DNA from: a virus
IMG/VR virus record: IMGVR_UViG_3300030107_002353
Span: 1 to 20,378 of that record
Reading direction: 5' to 3' (one strand)
DNA length: 20,378 nucleotides
Part shown: piece after piece, positions 8,335 to 15,413 of the stretch
Layout of the letters: each line of letters starts with the position of its first letter
How positions within the stretch are numbered: position 1 is the stretch's first letter
Position numbers and translations under genes: made by a program
The notes under the pieces: model-generated
Database searches by the model: none
What the model was told of the DNA's origin: nothing
Seen by the model: only the letters and a program-made list of their open reading frames with translations

Positions 8335-9588
8335 TTAACTCGCTGTAAAGGAATTTTTATAACCCATTTTTGATACCTTTAAAGTGCAATTAGCCTCTGA
8401 ACGAGCATCAAGAATTTCTAATGTGATTTGATAATCATCCTTATGCTCAATCTTTGTAAAAGAAAATTCATGTGCCCATTTATAAATAGGTCTTGTGTTT
8501 TTTAAAAGCAATCCTTGAATTGTTGCTTGAATACTTCCCATTAAAGGCTTACTGTCATCATTTGTGTTTTTAACGGTTACTCGATAAGTAATAAAGCCAT
8601 CAACCAAGGTTGTTCCAACACCACTTGCATAATCAAATAAACCCTTTGGCAGTTCAAAAAATACTCTAAATCTATTTGATGGATATGTTGCATGGTCAGG
8701 CATTTCACCAGTAACCGTTCCTAATACTGTTGTAGCTCCTTCTCTTGGATGTAATGTTTTATTAACTGAATAAAGTGTCCCTCCTTTTGTATTTTTAAAC
8801 TTTCTTGTTTTTAATCCTGATAATTTCCGCATAGTATTATTTACCTGTTCCCCACCTATCCTGATAGTGCTTGGCCCCGGATCTTTAATGTATTTCAACA
8901 ATGGATCTGACTCATCAGCAACTTGAATCTGAGCAGATAAAAGATGACTTCCAGCTAAAACTTCACCGTAAACAACTGGAATTGTTGCACCAACACCAAC
9001 TGTATTAGCAGCCCCTTGGTATGAATAACTTTGTCTACCATCAGAACCCCTTGTTACAGATTGAGGGCCATCGGTTGCTAATGAAGCACCATCACCAAAA
9101 CGTTGAGCAAGTGGTTCAGGTTGAGGCGACAGCATTTGAGAAATGCCACCCAAAACAAGACTGACACCAATAGCACCAACAACCTTTCCTATAGAAATAC
9201 CTGCAATAGTAGCTCCACCGAATCCTCCAGCGAATCCAGCAGCAGCACCCGCACCAAATCCACCTGTTGCTACAACTGCCGCAATTAAAACAACACCTAC
9301 AACTACTTTTGTGACAGGATTGTCACCACTACCTGCAATGACAGGAGTAATAACCAAATCATTCTTTCCTAAAGGTAAAAATAAATCTTCTATTCCTAGA
9401 TATTCACCTGCCTGAACAACTGTATAAGCAACGCCGTCTTCATGGGACGTAGCTAGATGAGTTGCAAAATTCTCATTGTTAATACATAAAAGTTTTATTG
9501 CATCCGCAGGCGAACGCAAATTATGATAAATATGCTCTGAACCAAACTGCTCGCCTAATTCATCCAGCAGCACCACCTTTTGCTGCAT
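8335..9588 (-). CDS. I: Lambda I-like tail tip assembly protein (417 aa)
   Basis: The N-terminal domain (VVLLDELGEQFG, SPADAIKLLCIN) and the glycine/alanine-rich hydrophobic middle (about 95-155) ending in LGGISQMLSPQP match the lambda tail assembly protein I family. Position between the K-like and J-like genes agrees. At 417 residues it is nearly twice the length of lambda I (223). The extra C-terminal half (about 200-417) begins GATIPVVYGEVLAGSHLLSA, a segment found in longer homologues. The start overlaps the NlpC/P60 gene by 29 bases. The hydrophobic middle could be taken for membrane segments, but in this family it is part of the tip protein. Confidence 0.85.
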   Translation of the reverse strand: MQQKVVLLDELGEQFGSEHIYHNLRSPADAIKLLCINNENFATHLATSHEDGVAYTVVQAGEYLGIEDLFLPLGKNDLVITPVIAGSGDNPVTKVVVGVVLIAAVVATGGFGAGAAAGFAGGFGGATIAGISIGKVVGAIGVSLVLGGISQMLSPQPEPLAQRFGDGASLATDGPQSVTRGSDGRQSYSYQGAANTVGVGATIPVVYGEVLAGSHLLSAQIQVADESDPLLKYIKDPGPSTIRIGGEQVNNTMRKLSGLKTRKFKNTKGGTLYSVNKTLHPREGATTVLGTVTGEMPDHATYPSNRFRVFFELPKGLFDYASGVGTTLVDGFITYRVTVKNTNDDSKPLMGSIQATIQGLLLKNTRPIYKWAHEFSFTKIEHKDDYQITLEILDARSEANCTLKVSKMGYKNSFTAS

Positions 9589-9952
9589 AACGGAAAACTG
9601 AATGTGTACTCCTTACATAGTAATTGCTTAAAGGCTCAACGCATGAAAGAGAATTTCTTTTTTGATGCAAAATCATTTGATCGTCAACCAATATCGCAGC
9701 GTGCATTGGTGTTTTAGTTCCTAGCCTCATAATTAAAACATCATTAGGCAACCTAAAATTAAAATCAACTTGCTTAAAATTAAGCACATTTGCTTGATCT
9801 AAAAAAATACTTTCACATGTACCTAAATTGTCAGGTCTTTTATAATCAGGGAAATTGACACCTAATAACTTGTAGTAGTCACGAACCAAAGAGAAGCAAT
9901 CAAACAGCCCGTACTCCCATTGACGACCCACTAAGGATTGATAGTTAACCAT
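9560..9952 (-). CDS. NlpC/P60 peptidase, C-terminal half of a split lambda K (130 aa)
   Basis: The start at 9952 is chosen because GAGG lies five bases upstream. An in-frame upstream ATG at 10003 would add 17 residues with no family match. Family marks are YGLFDCFSLVRDYY with the presumed catalytic Cys19, PMHAAILVDD with His84, and a third polar residue, probably His96, in MILHQ. NlpC/P60 enzymes cut peptide links in peptidoglycan. In tails they open the wall during DNA entry or act in tip assembly. In lambda this domain is fused behind an MPN domain in K. Here it is a separate protein whose start overlaps the MPN gene by 22 bases. Confidence 0.82.
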   Translation of the reverse strand: MVNYQSLVGRQWEYGLFDCFSLVRDYYKLLGVNFPDYKRPDNLGTCESIFLDQANVLNFKQVDFNFRLPNDVLIMRLGTKTPMHAAILVDDQMILHQKRNSLSCVEPLSNYYVRSTHSVFRYAAKGGAAG

Positions 9953-10239
9953 TTGTCCTCTGGTACTAAATAAATATACCAAGGCAATTTTGTTCTTGCA
10001 CACGCTTTCTTATCAGCAAAACTTGGTTGCTGTCCTTCTGGATGCGAGTGAATAATTGCTTGTATTTTCCCTTTTGCTCTGGCTTTTAAATAATCTTTCG
10101 GATCTAAGATGAAATCATTATTAGGCTCATCTGCAAGATTACGACAAGGATAATATGTATTATTAACCAAGACACCACACGCCTCTTGAGGAGTTGCCTC
10201 AAGCGCATGTTTCTTCGCCTTACATTTGAAGTCTTGCAC
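9931..10239 (-). CDS. MPN/JAB metalloprotease, N-terminal half of a split lambda K (102 aa)
   Basis: The start is GTG at 10239, with GGAGG eight bases upstream. An earlier ATG (10323) would overlap gene L by more than 100 bases and adds a hydrophobic, non-family N-terminus. The zinc-site motifs of MPN/JAMM domains are present: Glu19 in PQEACGVLV and HSHPEGQQPSFAD (His64, His66, Ser73, Asp76). The His-to-Ser spacing is six residues, where the usual form has seven. Lambda K carries this domain at its N-terminus. Here it ends and a separate NlpC/P60 protein follows with a 22-base overlap. It probably acts in tail tip maturation. Confidence 0.82.
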   Translation of the reverse strand: MQDFKCKAKKHALEATPQEACGVLVNNTYYPCRNLADEPNNDFILDPKDYLKARAKGKIQAIIHSHPEGQQPSFADKKACARTKLPWYIYLVPEDKWLTINP

Positions 10240-10963
10240 CGGGAAATCCTCCGAACGGGACTTTTTTTTCGTTGTTTGTTTTAAATCTTTTAGTACAACT
10301 GCTATAACGATGACCACAAACATCTAATGATGCCTCAGTCACAGAAGCGTCATTAATATCAAAGTATTTCTTCCCTGTGTATCCACATTCTGCACCTCTA
10401 TATTTCCAAGGACATGTTTCAAGGATTTGTCTTCTTGGTAATTTTAAATTAGTAAGATTTAATTTCATCGTTAATTCAAACTCAACATATTGAGCATTTT
10501 CTCCACTAACTCGGTCTATATACCAAATATCATCTTCTTCAAAGATTGCGGAAGGATCAGCCGTTGCATTTCCAAATTCAAAATTTGCACCATCTAAAAA
10601 CTTCTTACAAGTTGTAATCCTTTTAACTTGAGCATTAAGCATACTTATTTTTTTACCATCATTATTTAAACTTGAAATTAAAGAAGATATAACACCATTA
10701 GCATTAGCAACTTTAAAAGTTGGTCTTGGCATTGTTCCTTTTGTACTTTTATCAAATCCATCAACCTCTACAGGAATGGCTGCATATGTTTTGCCGTTGA
10801 AAATAATGTCTGTTTTTAATTCATTTGTTCCTGCGTGGTAATAGTAAGTTTCATCAGCATCAACATTATTAACTTCTTTTGTAAGTGATAATTCAAATAA
10901 TTCAATAATTGCTGAAGGTGCAAGTTCTTGTACCGTTTTTTGAATACTGGTAGGTGCGCTCAT
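10220..10963 (-). CDS. L: Lambda L-like minor tail protein, probable iron-sulfur protein (247 aa)
   Basis: Family features include the N-terminal SAIIELFELSL, the central YIDRVSGENAQYVEFELTM and the C-terminal cysteine domain. Four cysteines (184, 193, 216 and 223) sit in ETCPWKYRGAECGYTG and DVCGHRYSSCTKRF, followed by PFGGFPGA. In lambda L the matching four cysteines hold an iron-sulfur cluster, and all four are kept here. The protein is part of the tail tip around J. The ATG overlaps the M stop (ATGA), and the 3' end overlaps the MPN start by 20 bases. Length is close to lambda L (232). Confidence 0.9.
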   Translation of the reverse strand: MSAPTSIQKTVQELAPSAIIELFELSLTKEVNNVDADETYYYHAGTNELKTDIIFNGKTYAAIPVEVDGFDKSTKGTMPRPTFKVANANGVISSLISSLNNDGKKISMLNAQVKRITTCKKFLDGANFEFGNATADPSAIFEEDDIWYIDRVSGENAQYVEFELTMKLNLTNLKLPRRQILETCPWKYRGAECGYTGKKYFDINDASVTEASLDVCGHRYSSCTKRFKTNNEKKVPFGGFPGARLQM

Positions 10964-11304
10964 GCTTCTGCTACCTCTTGAAATGATGCAGTTATAGTAG
11001 CCCTATTTAAATAAGGGATTGTTTTATTCCATTGAGTACAAATGAATTTAGAACTAGAACTTTCACCTGTTGGAGTGTAGTCAAAACTTTCTGTACCGCC
11101 TCTAGCGTCAAGGAAAGTTTCAATTTCGTCTGCGTTTGTTTCAGAAATATTAGTCCACTGAAAACTCCATACTTTTAAATTTTGATTGATTCCCATCGTT
11201 GTTCTTTGAGAATAGCCAGAGCCAAATTGTGCAATACGAACTTGAGGAGCACTTGCCTTAGAAGCTCCATAAGAAGGGTTAACAGTAGTAGGAAAAGAAG
11301 CCAT
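10960..11304 (-). CDS. M: Lambda M-like minor tail protein (114 aa)
   Basis: The sequence reads as a compact beta protein with the M-family pattern: VRIAQFGSGYSQR near residue 22, LKVWSFQWTNIS near 43, IETFLDARGGTESFDYTP near 61, and a final TITASFQEVAEA. The length (114) is close to lambda M (109). The position directly after the tape measure and before L is the conserved tail-tip order. It starts five bases after the tape-measure stop and ends in an ATGA overlap with L, so translation is probably coupled. It is a structural piece of the tail tip. Confidence 0.87.
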   Translation of the reverse strand: MASFPTTVNPSYGASKASAPQVRIAQFGSGYSQRTTMGINQNLKVWSFQWTNISETNADEIETFLDARGGTESFDYTPTGESSSSKFICTQWNKTIPYLNRATITASFQEVAEA

Positions 11305-11309
11305 AAATT

Positions 11310-13259
11310 TTAACCAAAGAGAAGGCCACCCGGCATTTTTTGTTTAACTAGCTCCGCTTGAACTGCTGCGGAGATTGCACTACCTAATTGTTTTGCTTTC
11401 TCTTCATCTCCTTCTACTTGGGAGTTACCTTTTGCATCTACATTAACAGTGACGTTAGAACCTCCTCCTAGTCGATGATTGGGAACAACCTCTCCGCTAC
11501 TGTGAGGTATAAATATTTCAGGGCCACGCTCTCCTACAATTCGAGGATTTCCACGCCCAATAGTTCCTCCTTGTGCTGATCCAAAAATCCCAGTAAACAG
11601 ACCTCCTAGCATCCCACCAGTTCCACTTGATCCCCATAAAGCCATATTTAAAGCAACATCCATAGCTTTGTCTGCGATGCTGCCCAAAATATTAGTCATT
11701 GATTGACCTAGTGATTGACCTCCTTTAATTGCTTCTTTTATTGAATTAGTTACATCTGATTTAATAGTGTCTCCGATTTCTTTCCATTTCTCTTTAATAT
11801 GCTCTGCATCTGTTTTTATTTTGTCTGTTACTTCAGGTGTCTTGTTTAATTCATTATTGGTTTTTTTAATATTATTAGCAGCACCTTCGGCATTATCAGC
11901 AATGTCTTTCATATCTTTTGCTGCTTTGCTTGCTGGTGTCTCTTCTTCTGCTTTAGCATCAGATACACCTAAAAATCTTTTCATCCATTCAGGCGTAGCA
12001 TCTACAACGGCTTTAATTGCCTTATGTATTTGATTTATAACCCATACAATATCTTTTAAAGTATCAAAAACAGGCTTTAATAATCGACCTATTGTTTTTA
12101 ATCCCCATGTTGCAAATTGGATTGTAGTTGTTAACAACTCACGAGTTTCATCACCTAAAGTAAAAGCATTTCCTATCCCTTTTGTTAACTCAGCCCATGC
12201 TCCTCCTATAGTTTGAGCCATTTCTCCTGCGGCTTCTGCTGCTTTACCTGTACTGTTTTCTTGATTTTTCAACATTTGTTCGTACTGTTCAAGATCTGCT
12301 AATACTGGCCCCATTGCAGCATGTCCTTCTCGACCTAATGCTTTGATTTGATCTCCTACAGGAACTTTTGATATTTTCCTAAGTGTTTCTAATAATCCAT
12401 CAGATTCAAGTGTTGCAGCATCAATTTCCATTCCTAATTTTTTACCTGCTTGTCCTCCTGCGATTTGGGCTAAAGCAGCATTTATCCCTGTGAAAGCTCG
12501 TTCAGCATTAACACCAGATTTAGTTGCTAGAGAAATTGAAGCATTAACTTCACTTAAAGGGATTTTTAACTGTGCTGCTGTTGTTGCAACCTTACCAATA
12601 TTAGAAGCGTACTCTGATATTTTTATTTTTCCATCTGCAACTGTTTGCTGCATTTTGTCAGCGACCATTGTGGCATCTTCACCGCTCAACTTCCATGCGT
12701 TTAAGACCGTAGTAACAGCATCACCTGTTGTTGCAATATCAGCCATTCCTGCTGAAGCTGCTTGAGCAGAAGCTTTTAAAACCATTGCTGCATCTGCCGC
12801 ATCGGTAAAGCCAGCAGAGGCAACATCGTAAGCTGCAACTGTTAATTCAGTAACGCTAAATTGATTTTTTAATTCATCAGAAAGACCTTTTAATTTTCCT
12901 TCTAAAGCAACAGAATCAACTCCTAATGTCCGAAGTGATGCGTTTGCTTTATCTTGTTCAGCCATTGCCGTGGCTGCTTTCGTAAATAATCCTATTCCTG
13001 CTGTAACTAAGGCAAGAGGAGCTAAAGCTGAATTAAGAGCAAGACCTAAACCAGCAACAGCAGGAGTAGCAACAGCAGCACCAGCACCAGCAGCCCTAGC
13101 TCCTGTACCAAATCCAAATAATCCTTTGCTTGTATTTTTTAGCGTTCCACCTGACTTCTGAATTGTTGTATTAAATTTTTTAGCTTGACCATCAACTACT
13201 TTTAAAGCCCTTACTGCTTGGCTCGAATTAATTCTTAGTTCGACGTTTGACTGAGCCAC
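11310..13259 (-). CDS. Tail length tape measure protein (649 aa)
   Basis: This is the largest helical protein in the module. The start is GTG at 13259 with an AGGA site five bases upstream. Residues 45-100 are alanine/glycine-rich and hydrophobic. Residues 140-300 carry the TP901-type tape-measure core (VAAYDVASAGFTDAADAAMV, GDAVTTVLNAWKLSGEDA, ASISLATKSGVNAERAFTGI). The C-terminus has RIVGERGPEIFIPHSSGEVV and a last segment AISAAVQAELVKQKMPGGLL like the end of lambda H. Tape measures set tail length, usually near 0.15 nm per residue, which would suggest a tail of roughly 100 nm. M and L follow immediately. The usual pair of frameshifted chaperone genes is not upstream. Confidence 0.9.
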   Translation of the reverse strand: MAQSNVELRINSSQAVRALKVVDGQAKKFNTTIQKSGGTLKNTSKGLFGFGTGARAAGAGAAVATPAVAGLGLALNSALAPLALVTAGIGLFTKAATAMAEQDKANASLRTLGVDSVALEGKLKGLSDELKNQFSVTELTVAAYDVASAGFTDAADAAMVLKASAQAASAGMADIATTGDAVTTVLNAWKLSGEDATMVADKMQQTVADGKIKISEYASNIGKVATTAAQLKIPLSEVNASISLATKSGVNAERAFTGINAALAQIAGGQAGKKLGMEIDAATLESDGLLETLRKISKVPVGDQIKALGREGHAAMGPVLADLEQYEQMLKNQENSTGKAAEAAGEMAQTIGGAWAELTKGIGNAFTLGDETRELLTTTIQFATWGLKTIGRLLKPVFDTLKDIVWVINQIHKAIKAVVDATPEWMKRFLGVSDAKAEEETPASKAAKDMKDIADNAEGAANNIKKTNNELNKTPEVTDKIKTDAEHIKEKWKEIGDTIKSDVTNSIKEAIKGGQSLGQSMTNILGSIADKAMDVALNMALWGSSGTGGMLGGLFTGIFGSAQGGTIGRGNPRIVGERGPEIFIPHSSGEVVPNHRLGGGSNVTVNVDAKGNSQVEGDEEKAKQLGSAISAAVQAELVKQKMPGGLLFG

Positions 13260-13281
13260 TGATTCCTATTTTTTCAACAGT

Positions 13282-13464
13282 CTACTTAAGTGTATCGTCA
13301 ATTATTAATTTTATAAGCTTAGTCTTATTCAAAGGCTTCTTTGTTCCTGCTAATTCTCGAAGCCACCAGTTAGGCATGGCTCTCAAACCCCAAGCAAAAC
13401 CTTCCATTTTTGACGGGGAACGATAAACAAAACCAGAGCCAAAAAAGTCAAGAATCTTTTTCAT
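13282..13464 (-). CDS. Unrecognised small protein upstream of the tape measure (60 aa)
   Basis: I do not recognise this protein. From the ATG at 13464 it reads MKKILDFFGSGFVYRSPSKM followed by EGFAWGLRAMPNWWLREL and a basic end. A GAGAG lies about ten bases upstream of that ATG. An ATG eleven codons earlier (13497) is possible but adds nothing recognisable. It sits 22 bases upstream of the tape-measure gene and is read in the same direction, so it may be the first gene of the tail transcript. It is too short to be a tail assembly chaperone of the lambda G/GT kind. A rightward gene begins only 45 bases away on the other strand. Confidence 0.55.
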   Translation of the reverse strand: MKKILDFFGSGFVYRSPSKMEGFAWGLRAMPNWWLRELAGTKKPLNKTKLIKLIIDDTLK

Positions 13465-13509
13465 TTTGAAATTTCTCTCTAGATTAAATAAAGACATTGT
13501 TTAAGCTTC

Positions 13510-13824
13510 ATGTCTAGTTATCAAAATCCGTTTGTCGATTGGTTGGCTATAAAGCACACCACTGAATCTGAATTAAAACTAGAACTGGAAACTCGGGAGA
13601 TTTTACACGCCGAAAATTTAAAAGAAATCCGTTGGCTTTGTGCAAGTCTCTATAAAGAAAATTGGGCCAAGGATCAGGTCATTAAGAACTGCCTTGGCCG
13701 CATTGGTGAGCTAGAAGCTCAATTAGTTGTTATTCAGATGGATCAAGAAAAATCTTGCTTCACCAAATTACTTAGAAAGGTAATTCCTCGGAAGACTGTG
13801 AAGGTTCAATCTTTTGAGGATTGA
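13510..13824 (+). CDS. Rightward coiled-coil protein of unknown function (104 aa)
   Basis: One of only two convincing rightward genes. I do not recognise a family. Residues 18-80 are rich in heptad-like Leu/Ile with charged residues (ELKLELETREILHAENLKEI, DQVIKNCLGRIGELEAQLVV), which suggests a coiled coil. The C-terminus is basic (LLRKVIPRKTVKVQ). The opposite strand has no competing gene over 13510-13771. The start lacks a clear ribosome site. The last 53 bases overlap the end of the leftward SSB-like gene tail to tail. It separates the recombination genes from the tail genes and is transcribed against both. Confidence 0.65.
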   Translation: MSSYQNPFVDWLAIKHTTESELKLELETREILHAENLKEIRWLCASLYKENWAKDQVIKNCLGRIGELEAQLVVIQMDQEKSCFTKLLRKVIPRKTVKVQSFED

Positions 13825-14110
13825 TATTTCCAAAGTCTCCATACTGTCCAGCTTTTCCTTTTGCATTGATCCAAACAACATCAATTTCTTTCTCTTCGTT
13901 GTTTGAAAAATCCCAAACTTTTCCGGGCTTATGCTTTGAAGTATCACCTTCAAGAGCCATCAAGTAGTTAATAAAATCAGGAATTGAATCAATGGGAATA
14001 GCTAAAGAAAGCTGTCTAGGATTTTTACCTGACTCGTCGTAGTTGTTCTCTGAAACTGTCCACTTGATTGGATTCCTGAGAGCAGGATTGAAGTCGAAAT
14101 TGCTTGGCAT
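13772..14110 (-). CDS. Probable single-stranded DNA-binding-like protein with SSB-type tip (112 aa)
   Basis: No clear family was recognised across the body, which is a mixed beta protein with several aromatic residues (IKWTVSENNY, KVWDFSN, IDVVWINAKGKAGQYGDFG). The last residues are PSQSSEELPF: a polar linker followed by an acidic, hydrophobic tip ending Leu-Pro-Phe, like the DDDIPF-type end by which bacterial SSB recruits partner proteins. The ERF annealing gene lies just upstream, and such modules often carry an SSB. AAGGA lies about eight bases before the ATG. The SSB role is inferred from tip, size and context, not from a clear OB-fold signature. The 3' end overlaps the rightward gene by 53 bases. 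Confidence 0.55.
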   Translation of the reverse strand: MPSNFDFNPALRNPIKWTVSENNYDESGKNPRQLSLAIPIDSIPDFINYLMALEGDTSKHKPGKVWDFSNNEEKEIDVVWINAKGKAGQYGDFGNINPQKIEPSQSSEELPF

Positions 14111-14180
14111 TTGATTGAGTCCTTTTTTTGAGTTGGTGGATAATTAATAAACCTGATTCGGTTGCTTGATCTGGAGACAT
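14025..14180 (-). CDS. Possible small gene coupled to the ERF stop (51 aa)
   Basis: An ATG at 14180 shares one base with the ERF stop (TAATG), the same arrangement as several accepted gene pairs here. It opens a 51-residue frame starting MSPDQATESGLLIIHQLKKR. The first 24 residues fill the otherwise unexplained 69-base gap between ERF and the SSB-like gene. The rest overlaps the SSB-like gene in another frame for 86 bases. There is no family match. It may be a small real gene, or only a reading frame that lets ribosomes reach the next start. Confidence 0.3.
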   Translation of the reverse strand: MSPDQATESGLLIIHQLKKRTQSNAKQFRLQSCSQESNQVDSFREQLRRVR

Positions 14181-14872
14181 TAGACGGCGGCTTTTTCTTT
14201 AACCATTTTGGCTAAATAATCGCCATGTGCTTTTGTCGTAATGTGATTTGGTGAGATTTCTTTAGCTGAAATTTTAAACTCCTTTTTAAAATCAGTTAAA
14301 ACCGTTTTTAATTGGTCAGAAGTTAAACCTCTTAAATCCTTTTCGATTTGAGATTTAAACGCTGGAGCTATAAAGTCAGGCGCACCCGTAGGAGGTGGAC
14401 TTGAAACTTGTTTTGGCTGAGTCGGAGTTCTAGAAATTCCTTTTCTTTGTTCGACTTTTTCTTTAGGTGCTGAACCTTCTGCGTCATCATCATCTCCTGC
14501 TAATCCATAGATTGCTAAGAGTCCATAACGTCTTGCATAAGTCGTAGCTGATCCTAAAGCTTGCATGATATTTCCTCTGTTGGGAACGAGATCAGGCAAG
14601 GGAAGTTTGCTGACTATTTCTTCTCCTGAAATATGCTTAAGAGTCGTAACCAAAATAGTTACAACTTTTCCTGATTCAGGTAAGACCATCGCATCAAATG
14701 TTTGCGTATGGCAAAGACCTAAATGTGTTGCTGGTTGAACTGCATTTAGTCCACCTGCAAGAGTTGTATAAAAACCATAATTGGCTTTTCCATCTTTTCC
14801 TGCTGCGTGGTGTTCCTGCTGGAACTGAACTAATGCTTCAGCTAAATTAGCTGGAGGCTTTGGCGAGGGCAT
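14180..14872 (-). CDS. erf: ERF-family single-strand annealing protein (230 aa)
   Basis: The ERF family pairs complementary single strands in phage recombination. The hallmark block is clear: ALGSATTYARRYGLLAIYGL at about 105-124, followed by the acidic run AGDDDDAEG. Upstream parts (GFYTTLAGGLNAV, THLGLCHTQTF, GKVVTILVTTLKHISGE) also follow the family pattern, and a charged C-terminal tail is normal. I chose the ATG at 14872 over an ATG six codons earlier (14890), because the shared leader CAAAAAACCACATG lies exactly there and family similarity begins after it. A dedicated promoter is at 14905-14933. It sits with the RusA-like and RecB-like genes in one module. Confidence 0.88.
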   Translation of the reverse strand: MPSPKPPANLAEALVQFQQEHHAAGKDGKANYGFYTTLAGGLNAVQPATHLGLCHTQTFDAMVLPESGKVVTILVTTLKHISGEEIVSKLPLPDLVPNRGNIMQALGSATTYARRYGLLAIYGLAGDDDDAEGSAPKEKVEQRKGISRTPTQPKQVSSPPPTGAPDFIAPAFKSQIEKDLRGLTSDQLKTVLTDFKKEFKISAKEISPNHITTKAHGDYLAKMVKEKAAV

Positions 14873-14883
14873 GTGGTTTTTTG
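14873..14883 (-). promoter_or_regulatory. CAAAAAACCAC leader directly before the ERF start
   Basis: Read leftward, the bases just before the ATG at 14872 are CAAAAAACCAC. The same leader precedes the starts at 18216, 19577 and 19910. No purine-rich ribosome site is present. It marks 14872 as the real start, since the alternative ATG at 14890 lies upstream of it. A role in translation initiation is inferred from position. Confidence 0.55.
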
Positions 14884-14904
14884 ATCCCATTTATGTACTC
14901 TTTA

Positions 14905-14933
14905 ATATTAATAAGAATAAATTAAAAAGTCAA
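14905..14933 (-). promoter_or_regulatory. Promoter P3 for the ERF gene
   Basis: On the minus strand, TTGACT (14933-14928) is followed by 17 bases and TAATAT (14910-14905). The spacer end and -10 region, ATTCTTATTAATATTAAAGA, match the other two promoters (19935-19973 and 18241-18279) almost base for base, including ATTAAAGAGTA shared with the 18241 copy. The -35 box lies inside the last codons of the RusA-like gene. About 32 bases separate the -10 box from the chosen start. Unlike the other two copies, the outer TAATCTTA/TAAGATTA arms are not kept. Confidence 0.7.
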
Positions 14934-15413
14934 TGAGTATGGCAATATATGAATGATTGCACCCGGATATTCGTTTCTTTCAACGTATTTTTTTACAGCA
15001 GTTAAAGACACTACAAAACTATCATCTTTTAGAACTATCCCTCCAGTTGTTACGGCGAGTCCATCAAGTGTGCTTCGGCATAGTTTATCAATATCTCCTA
15101 CTGCATGACTGGTCAAAAAATGAGGTGCGGAATCTTTTATTCTATCCTTGTTTTTTCCTGTTCCAAAATGTGATTTAGGACGAGGGAAAAGGAAATCAAT
15201 CTCAACATGACAAGGGCCATCAATCGGATCAAACTGATAAGACTCGAGAGAAGCGTGTCTAATATCTTGTCTCCAAGGTTGCACCTTTTTAGATGATTCA
15301 ATAAGAGATCCGTACCGAGTTAATCGTTTCGATCCCTGTGCGCCCGGAATCCCGATAACTCTAATAATAATCGGACTCAAAAACTCTCTCGTTTCGAGTT
15401 GAACTGCTCCCAT
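14922..15413 (-). CDS. RusA-like Holliday junction resolvase (163 aa)
   Basis: RusA enzymes cut Holliday junctions. The N-terminal IIRVIGIPGAQGSKR fits the family's first strand and loop. The acidic core is GDIDKLCRSTLDGL (Asp107, Asp109, Asp117) followed by VLKDDSFVVSL (Asp130, Asp131), the order of the metal-binding residues in E. coli RusA. The start is uncertain. The ATG at 15413 is given. A TTG at 15380, preceded by GAGAG and overlapping the nuclease stop, would give 152 residues and fits the family N-terminus equally well. The 5' end overlaps the nuclease gene by 37 bases. Its place between nuclease and annealing protein supports a role in processing recombination intermediates. Confidence 0.85.
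   Translation of the reverse strand: MGAVQLETREFLSPIIIRVIGIPGAQGSKRLTRYGSLIESSKKVQPWRQDIRHASLESYQFDPIDGPCHVEIDFLFPRPKSHFGTGKNKDRIKDSAPHFLTSHAVGDIDKLCRSTLDGLAVTTGGIVLKDDSFVVSLTAVKKYVERNEYPGAIIHILPYSLTF

Noticed and set aside
9103-9415. Two rightward frames rich in Ser, Pro and Ala inside the I-like gene
   Set aside because: They mirror the Gly/Ala-rich stretch of the I-like protein and have no start signals.
11767-13161. Several rightward frames within the tape measure
   Set aside because: Antisense shadows of an Ala-rich helical gene; no ribosome sites or family signals.
11310-13464. Frameshifted tail chaperone pair upstream of the tape measure
   Set aside because: The only upstream gene is 60 residues long, with no slippery sequence or overlapping second frame.
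13806-13824. Hairpin TCAATC-loop-GATTGA at the end of the rightward gene
   Set aside because: Only six base pairs and no T-run on either side; not a convincing terminator.
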